The position numbers and the translations under genes were made by a program. Under the pieces are notes generated by a model. It searched no databases. It was not told where the DNA came from and saw only the letters and a list, made by a program, of their open reading frames with translations. From Gammaproteobacteria bacterium (GTDB taxonomy: Bacteria > Pseudomonadota > Gammaproteobacteria > Pseudomonadales > Halomonadaceae), in assembly GCA_023485185.1 (NCBI GenBank), contig JAMCZP010000120.1, positions 1 through 15,846 on the forward strand: a stretch of DNA of 15,846 bases. Direction: 5' to 3'. Below are positions 10,056-15,846 of the stretch, piece after piece; positions within the stretch are counted from its first letter, which is position 1; each line of letters opens with the position of its first letter.

Positions 10056-10405
10056 GGCCGAATCACCTCAACGTCATTAACATCTGGGATACGCATCCCC
10101 AGTCGCTCTGTGGCGATTTGTTCAATTCGGGCAGGTGTTGCCCAGGCACCCTCTTCCAGCAGTAGCTGACCCCACTCGGTTTGAAGCTGGTTCTCCTCTT
10201 GCTCCAATTGCTGTAGCTGAGCAAACTGAACCCGCGTCATATGAGTAGTGACAACCACTCCCAATCCAGAGGCCATACACAGCAAAAAGATTAAGCTAAT
10301 CACAATCGGCCAGGGGCGAAGGCGGAGCTTAAACGGCCATTCGGTGCGTAGCGTGGTTGCCCACTGCTCAATCCGATCCATGCTCATGATGTCATCCGTG
10401 ATCAC
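10052..10405 (-). CDS. ftsL: Cell division protein FtsL
   Basis: Small bitopic inner-membrane protein that, with FtsB and FtsQ, links the Z-ring to and activates FtsW-FtsI. Identity rests on position between rsmH and ftsI, size (117 residues; E. coli 121), one membrane span at about 33-55, and a following coiled-coil stretch rich in Leu, Gln and Glu at about 57-85, ending in the family-like segment [11 protein letters not shown] at 94-104. Sequence in this family is poorly conserved, so topology and location carry much of the weight. The start is uncertain: GTG at 10405 overlaps the rsmH stop by 4 bases (GTGA), while in-frame ATGs at 10387 and 10381 would shorten the cytoplasmic tail by 6 or 8 residues. 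None has a strong ribosome site, so coupled re-initiation at the GTG seems most likely. Confidence 0.9.
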   Translation of the reverse strand: MITDDIMSMDRIEQWATTLRTEWPFKLRLRPWPIVISLIFLLCMASGLGVVVTTHMTRVQFAQLQQLEQEENQLQTEWGQLLLEEGAWATPARIEQIATERLGMRIPDVNDVEVIRP

Positions 10406-11358
10406 ATACGTTTGCGGGCAGCTCGCATAACGGCGCTACGCGCACGAGGGTTAGCATCAACTTCCTCATCGCTTGGCCGCACCCCTTTACTTATCGCTTC
10501 TAAGCGCCGATTCAGTTGATCATCACGAATGGGCACGCCGCGGGGCAGATCGGTATCACCACGCACATGGTGACGAATAAAGCGCTTCACGCGCCGATCC
10601 TCTAGCGAATGAAAGCTGATGACCACTAAGTGGCCACCAGGGGCTAACGCCTCAAGCGCCGCTTCAAGCGCGTTATCAAGCTGATCAAGCTCGCCGTTGA
10701 TAAAAATACGCAGGCCCTGAAACGCTTTCGTTGCCGGGTGACGACCCTTTTCCCAGGCGGGGTGGGCAACTTTCAGCACTTCCGCCAAATCCACCGTATG
10801 GGTGAACGGTTTTTCAACCCGACGGGACACCACGGCTCGGGCTAAGCGCTTAGCGTAGCGCTCTTCGCCGTATGTTTTAAACACATGGGCGATATCTGCT
10901 TCACTGGCCCGGGCTAAAAACTCTGCAGCGCTCTGACCCTGAGTAGGATCCATACGCATATCCAGTGGCCCATTACGCATAAAGCTGAAGCCACGCTCAG
11001 GGTCATCCAATTGAGGCGATGAAACGCCAATATCCAGCAACACGCCCGAAAGCTTCCCATAAAGCCCTTGCTCTTGAGCAAATTCTGCTAGGTGTGCAAA
11101 CTCACGCTGAACAATCTGAAAGCGAGAATCAGCTATTTCCGCTGCGGCGGCAATCGCCTGGGGATCGCGATCCATCGCAAGCAGTCGGCCTGACGCATCA
11201 AGGCGATCTAATATCAAGCGTGAGTGACCACCTCTACCGAAGGTGCCATCCAAATAGACGCCTTCAGCGTCATGAATCAAAGCATCAACTGCACCTTCCA
11301 GGAGTACGCTGGTATGGCGAAAGCGGTTAGCAACCTGTTCAGCGTCAGCAGAAGACAT
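10402..11358 (-). CDS. rsmH: 16S rRNA (cytosine(1402)-N4)-methyltransferase RsmH (MraW)
   Basis: SAM-dependent enzyme that methylates N4 of C1402 in 16S rRNA at the ribosomal P site. The chosen ATG at 11358 gives 318 residues (E. coli 313). The SAM-binding loop GTFGRGGHS is at 38-46, followed by MDRDPQA at 62-68, then [25 protein letters not shown] and [12 protein letters not shown], with the usual basic C-terminus [19 protein letters not shown] at 11373 would add five residues but lies upstream of or inside the likely promoter and lacks a ribosome site, whereas GTGAG precedes the ATG. It is the first dcw gene here because mraZ is missing. RsmI, which methylates the 2'-O of the same nucleotide, is encoded just beyond rnpB on the same strand. 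Confidence 0.96.
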   Translation of the reverse strand: MSSADAEQVANRFRHTSVLLEGAVDALIHDAEGVYLDGTFGRGGHSRLILDRLDASGRLLAMDRDPQAIAAAAEIADSRFQIVQREFAHLAEFAQEQGLYGKLSGVLLDIGVSSPQLDDPERGFSFMRNGPLDMRMDPTQGQSAAEFLARASEADIAHVFKTYGEERYAKRLARAVVSRRVEKPFTHTVDLAEVLKVAHPAWEKGRHPATKAFQGLRIFINGELDQLDNALEAALEALAPGGHLVVISFHSLEDRRVKRFIRHHVRGDTDLPRGVPIRDDQLNRRLEAISKGVRPSDEEVDANPRARSAVMRAARKRM

Positions 11359-11374
11359 TTTTTTCTCACACAAG

Positions 11375-11380
11375 AGTATA
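11375..11380 (-). promoter_or_regulatory. Candidate -10 element for the dcw operon
   Basis: TATACT differs from the sigma70 -10 consensus at one position and lies 16 bases upstream of the rsmH ATG. A start point about 7 bases downstream would leave a leader of roughly 10 bases. No acceptable -35 is visible at 16-18 bases, and there is no TGn extension, so this is weak evidence. Transcripts may instead come from the rnpB or rsmI promoters. Confidence 0.25.
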
Positions 11381-11428
11381 AAAAGACAACGTTATGAAGA
11401 GCGTACATGCACGCCCTAAATCTAGAAA

Positions 11429-11799
<371 letters not shown>

Positions 11800-11806
11800 G
11801 GCGGCA

Positions 11807-11835
11807 AGCATACCAGTGCCCTCGATTTGCCTCAA
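11807..11835 (-). promoter_or_regulatory. rnpB promoter (-35/extended -10)
   Basis: On the minus strand TTGAGG at 11835-11830 and TATGCT at 11812-11807 are separated by exactly 17 bases, and TGG directly before the -10 supplies an extended -10 TGn. The start point predicted 7 bases further on falls at 11799, the first base of helix P1, which agrees independently with the RNA fold. The stretch between -10 and start is GC-rich (TGCCGCC), a property of growth-rate and ppGpp-controlled promoters; that regulation is inference. The -35 overlaps the rsmI stop codon at 11832-11834. Confidence 0.7.
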
Positions 11836-12689
11836 TGGTCGCCTTTCATTGCTTGCAAACGAGCGTACCAAGCCTGCTTACGCCCACCGAGCATTCGCGA
11901 GGCAATAGCGGCTCCCTGTTTCACGCCAACGCCTTCTGCCAATAGGGCTTCTAGCAACGCCTCCGCTGAAATATCCTGATGTTCGCTCTGTGCCACAGGC
12001 GCGGCTCCAGCAACGATAACCACGAATTCACCGCGGGCTTGATTAGGGTCAGCAGCTAATTGCTCAAGCAAGGACGCTGGCGTGCCGTGTAAAAAAGTTT
12101 CGAACGTTTTGGTTAGCTCACGGGCCAAAACGACATCCCGCCCAAGCATTTGCTCTTGTAACGCTTCAAGAGTATGCAGAATACGGTGTGGGGACTCATA
12201 AAACACCAGCGTCTCTTCGCGGGTTTTCCATGCGTCTAATGCCTGGCGGCGAGCACCAGGTTTAGCGGGTAAAAATCCACAAAATACAAATCGATCTGTT
12301 GGCAATCCTGCTCCTGACAGCGCAGCAATCAACGCGCAAGGGCCAGGAATGGGTATTATATTGCGGTTTCGTGCCCGCAGCTCACGCACCAAAACAAATC
12401 CAGGATCACTAATTAACGGTGTTCCTGCATCGCTGATCAAGGCAATATCTTCTCCTGCAGCGAGATAACCATCCAGCGTATCCACTCGGCGAGCTTCATT
12501 GTGGTCATGCAGCGAAATCATGGGCTTATTAAGCCCTAAATGTGCCAACAAGCGTCCGCTATGACGCGTATCTTCAGCCGCGATGCGGGTTACTTGCCCT
12601 AATACCCGAGCGGCACGCGAGGATAAGTCGTCCAAATTCCCAATTGGCGTGGCAACCACGTACAATGTGCCCGGATTATCGTCTGTCAT
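11832..12689 (-). CDS. rsmI: 16S rRNA (cytidine(1402)-2'-O)-methyltransferase RsmI
   Basis: SAM-dependent methyltransferase of the tetrapyrrole-methylase fold that methylates the 2'-O of C1402 in 16S rRNA. At 285 residues it is nearly the E. coli length (286). Clear family motifs are LYVVATPIGNLDD at 9-21, AEDTRHSG at 38-45, HDHNE at 61-65, ISDAGTPLISDPG at 85-97, PIPGPCALIAALSGAGLPTDRF from about 113, FYESPHR and ARELTKTFE. ATG at 12689 has GAGAG about 8-10 bases upstream. It is divergent from lpoA across a 115-base gap, and its end carries the -35 of rnpB. With RsmH, encoded beyond rnpB, it gives the m4Cm modification of C1402. Confidence 0.96.
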   Translation of the reverse strand: MTDDNPGTLYVVATPIGNLDDLSSRAARVLGQVTRIAAEDTRHSGRLLAHLGLNKPMISLHDHNEARRVDTLDGYLAAGEDIALISDAGTPLISDPGFVLVRELRARNRNIIPIPGPCALIAALSGAGLPTDRFVFCGFLPAKPGARRQALDAWKTREETLVFYESPHRILHTLEALQEQMLGRDVVLARELTKTFETFLHGTPASLLEQLAADPNQARGEFVVIVAGAAPVAQSEHQDISAEALLEALLAEGVGVKQGAAIASRMLGGRKQAWYARLQAMKGDH

Positions 12690-12804
12690 TTATGACTCTC
12701 AATTCGTTGAAGGCTTGCCCTGCCAGTACGCTATGCTTGTGCAGAGACCTATTTCAATCGCTGGCAAGCAGCGACAGCGCAAATGGAAACTTAAGGAAGG
12801 ATAC
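12690..12804 (+). promoter_or_regulatory. Divergent rsmI/lpoA intergenic region with weak promoter candidates
   Basis: This 115-base gap must hold the control of both genes. Toward lpoA, TTGAAG at 12707-12712 and TATGCT at 12732-12737 are recognisable hexamers, but their 19-base spacing is longer than ideal. Toward rsmI, a TTGAAA on the minus strand (near 12750) faces only a poor -10 (CATAGC). The strong ribosome site AAGGAAGG at 12793-12800 precedes the lpoA ATG. Expression from these elements is unproven. Confidence 0.3.
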
Positions 12805-14299
12805 ATGAAACAGTCATTACGTGGCTTTCTCGCCGCCGCTCTAGTGGCACTTCTGGTTGCAGGCTGTGCGATGCAACCACCAGGGGTTGTCGACCGAGCG
12901 CCCGATGAAGATCCTGGCCGGCTATTAAGTCAAGCTGAACAGCAGGCACCCGAGCAAGCCGCCAGAACTCGCTTGGAAGCGGCCAACATTATGGCCCGCC
13001 AAGGTGAGCGCGATAACGCCTTTGAAACAGCTGACGCCATTGATGAAAGCCTACTGTCAGACGCGGATCGTGTGCGCTGGGCACTGCTTTTCTCCGAACT
13101 TGCTCGCGCCTTAAATGAGCCTCGCGCTGTATTACGCGCCACACAAGTATTGGACGACGAACTACCGATGCAGGCTAACCAGCAAGAGACGCTGGAGGAG
13201 CGGCAACGTTGGGCGCGCGAAGCGCTTGACCAACCCGGTGGCGTAAGCGTTGCGCTGCCTGAGCTTGAAGGACAAGACATCCGCCGCATTGTCGTTGCGT
13301 TACCTGAATCAGGCCCGCTTAGCAGCGTTGCCAATGCCATTGCTACTGCCATGCGCAAACATCACGAAACTAAAGGTGACAATGTCGAGTTAAGTTTCCT
13401 GGACGCATCACGCTACTCGCTGAACGAGCTCTACGACCGCGCTCAGCAGATGAACGCTCAGCTAATTATTGGACCACTTGATAAAGATCAAGTTACCCAA
13501 CTAGAAGAGCGCGACAGCGTACCACTGCCTACCCTTGCGCTTAACTATGGCAACAATGACAGCAACCAAGCCCAGCGTCTTTTCCAGTATGGCCTGTCAG
13601 CAGAAGATGAAGCCCGCCAAGCCGCTCGCCGTGCATGGCAGGATGGCCACCGCCAAATGTCAATGATGGTACCGGACAATGGCTGGGGCCGTAGAGTTGG
13701 GGAAGCGTTCTGGAATGAGTGGCAGAGCCAGGGCGGCGAGATCACCAATGCCGTGCGTTACAACCCAGAAAGCTCGGTTTCTAACGCCGTTCAAACGGCG
13801 CTTAATGTTAGCGGCGAGCGCGCACGCTTAGGCAATATCGACGCCCTTTTCCTGCTTGCATTGCCAGAATACGCGCGCCAAGTACCGCCAACGATGGACT
13901 ACTACTACGCGCCTAATTTGCCGATCTATGCCACATCGCATCTTCATGAAGGTCGCCTGCAGGCACGCCTAGACCAAGACCTGAACGATGTTATGTTTAT
14001 GGATATTCCATGGCAGATCCCAGATGCTGCGGTAGGTGGTGAAGAAGCGCTACCTTTTGCGTCTAGTTACCGTAGCTTACGGGATGAGTCCGATGCCTCC
14101 ATGTTCCGCCTAATGGCCATGGGCGTAGACGCTTATGAGTTGGCCATTCGCCTTTCCAACCTTGCCGACCTTGAAGGCCTCAGTGGCAGCACAGGAATGC
14201 TATACCTGAGAGAAGATGGACGCATCTATCGTGAGCTTCCGTGGGCAAGATTCCAGAACGGCACGCCATCACCCATTTTAAGCCCCGGCTTGGGCAATA

Positions 14300-14310
<11 letters not shown>
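12805..14310 (+). CDS. lpoA: LpoA-like outer-membrane lipoprotein, activator of class A PBP
   Basis: Lipoprotein that in E. coli reaches from the outer membrane through the periplasm to stimulate PBP1A. ATG at 12805 follows AAGGAAGG, and the product starts with a lipoprotein signal: basic MKQSLR, a hydrophobic core and lipobox LVAGC with Cys21. Residues 22 to about 156 form an acidic, Ala-rich helical stretch consistent with TPR-like repeats; from about 157 (IRRIVVALPESGPLS) to the end it resembles the periplasmic-binding-protein fold of the LppC/LpoA C-terminal domain, with IIGPLDKDQV and later MDIPWQIPD. At 501 residues it is clearly shorter than E. coli LpoA (678), with most of the difference in the N-terminal half. 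A longer reading frame upstream to 12583 overlaps rsmI and has no signal peptide, so it is rejected. It heads a plus-strand set with yraN and the SIS gene. Confidence 0.9.
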
Positions 14311-15285
<975 letters not shown>

Positions 15286-15339
15286 GCCTTGCCACCTAAC
15301 TCACACCTTTCCAATCAGTCACGTCATGGAGCTATACCG

Positions 15340-15846
15340 ATGACCCAGCGCTTCTCTTCTTATGGCTTAATAGCCGCAGCCCTTTGCACAGCACTAATGC
15401 TTGGCGGGTGCGCCAACAATACGGCCTCTAACCAGTCCAACTACGCTCAACGTAGTGATGACGTGCAAGCCGTCGACACGACCATTGAGCGCGAAGTTGA
15501 GCGAGCACTGGATCGTGCCGACGCCCGTCTCGGTGACGCGCGCATCCGCGCAAACAGCTTTAATGGCGTTGTATTGTTAGTAGGGCAAGTACCCAGCGAA
15601 GAACTTCGCGCGCGGGCAGGAGAAGTGGCCAGCAACTTACGTGGCGTAAATGAAGTGCATAATGAACTGACCGTCGCCGCCCGACTCCCAGCCAGCCAGC
15701 GACTCACCGACACGTGGCTAACGACCAATGTTGTCAGCCACTTGGCGACCAATGACACTATCGACTCCTCTAAAATCAAAGTCACCACCGAAAATGCCAG
15801 CGTTTACCTGATGGGCATCGTCACACGCGCAGAGTCGGATCGCATC
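15340..15846 (+). CDS. dolP: BON-domain outer-membrane lipoprotein, DolP/YraP-like (truncated by window edge)
   Basis: The first 169 codons of a lipoprotein; the E. coli DolP has 191 residues, so only a short C-terminal part is probably outside the window. ATG at 15340 follows GGAG at suitable spacing. A signal peptide with lipobox LGGC (Cys24) is followed by Ala25, which does not signal inner-membrane retention, so outer-membrane anchoring is expected. After a short polar linker come two BON domains: one from about residue 46 with GVVLLVGQVPSEELRARA and GVNEVHNEL, and a second from about 118 (LTDTWLTTNVVSHL) with ASVYLMGIV. DolP helps outer-membrane integrity in E. coli. It lies 54 bases after the SIS gene on the same strand. 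Confidence 0.9.
   Translation, partial: MTQRFSSYGLIAAALCTALMLGGCANNTASNQSNYAQRSDDVQAVDTTIEREVERALDRADARLGDARIRANSFNGVVLLVGQVPSEELRARAGEVASNLRGVNEVHNELTVAARLPASQRLTDTWLTTNVVSHLATNDTIDSSKIKVTTENASVYLMGIVTRAESDRI

Noticed and set aside
11401..11414. Short hairpin GCGTGCATGTACGC as rnpB terminator
   Set aside because: The stem is only 4-5 bp and no T run follows directly, so it does not qualify as an intrinsic terminator.
12713..12769. Inverted repeat GCTTGCC (12713-12719) and GGCAAGC (12763-12769) upstream of lpoA
   Set aside because: A 7-base match separated by more than 40 bases is expected by chance in sequence of this composition; no operator is claimed.
12583..12804. Upstream extension of lpoA by 74 codons
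   Set aside because: It overlaps the start of rsmI on the other strand, lacks a ribosome site, and would bury the clear lipoprotein signal peptide that begins at 12805.
12930..13358. 142-codon minus-strand frame within lpoA
   Set aside because: Ser/Arg/Ala-rich shadow of the LpoA reading frame with no recognisable features.
15447..15788. 113-codon minus-strand frame opposite the BON lipoprotein
   Set aside because: The plus-strand frame has a signal peptide, lipobox and BON motifs; the opposite frame is a Ser/Arg-rich shadow.

Overview
The window is a conserved chromosomal region of a gammaproteobacterium, most likely a member of the Halomonadaceae (Halomonas/Vreelandella-like). This rests on the gene order (dcw cell-wall/division cluster, rnpB, rsmI, then divergent lpoA-yraN-SIS isomerase-BON lipoprotein), which I know from Pseudomonas and relatives, on moderately GC-rich codon use, and on the acidic exported proteins. 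The genus is inference; family-level gene assignments are secure. I see no mobile elements, CRISPR arrays, tRNAs or phage genes.

Positions 1-11358, all on the minus strand, hold most of the dcw cluster, in transcription order from right to left: rsmH, ftsL, ftsI, murE, murF, mraY, murD, ftsW, murG and the first 214 codons of murC, which runs off the left edge. Spacing is very tight. Four junctions have 4-base ATGA/GTGA overlaps, one is TGATG, and the rest are gaps of 9-58 bases, which suggests one transcript with translational coupling. The cluster makes the UDP-MurNAc-pentapeptide (MurC, D, E, F), moves it onto lipid (MraY, MurG) and polymerises/crosslinks it at the septum (FtsW, FtsI, with FtsL as partner). 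MurE carries the meso-diaminopimelate signature.

Positions 11429-11799 (minus) encode the RNase P RNA, with a good sigma70-type promoter whose -35 lies over the rsmI stop codon. Only about 70 bases separate the RNA from rsmH, so mraZ, the usual first dcw gene, is missing from its expected slot, and no strong terminator is visible. rsmI (16S rRNA 2'-O-methyltransferase) follows at 11832-12689, still on the minus strand.

From 12805 onward genes are on the plus strand: lpoA (outer-membrane lipoprotein activator of a class A penicillin-binding protein, with an unusually short N-terminal half), yraN (nuclease-fold UPF0102 protein), a SIS-domain phosphosugar isomerase in the diaA position but with GmhA-type active-site residues, and a dolP/yraP-like BON lipoprotein cut by the right edge.

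I did not find an undescribed system. The points worth a second look are the missing mraZ with rnpB placed directly before dcw, the GmhA-like residues in the DiaA slot, the short LpoA, and small variations in MurD.
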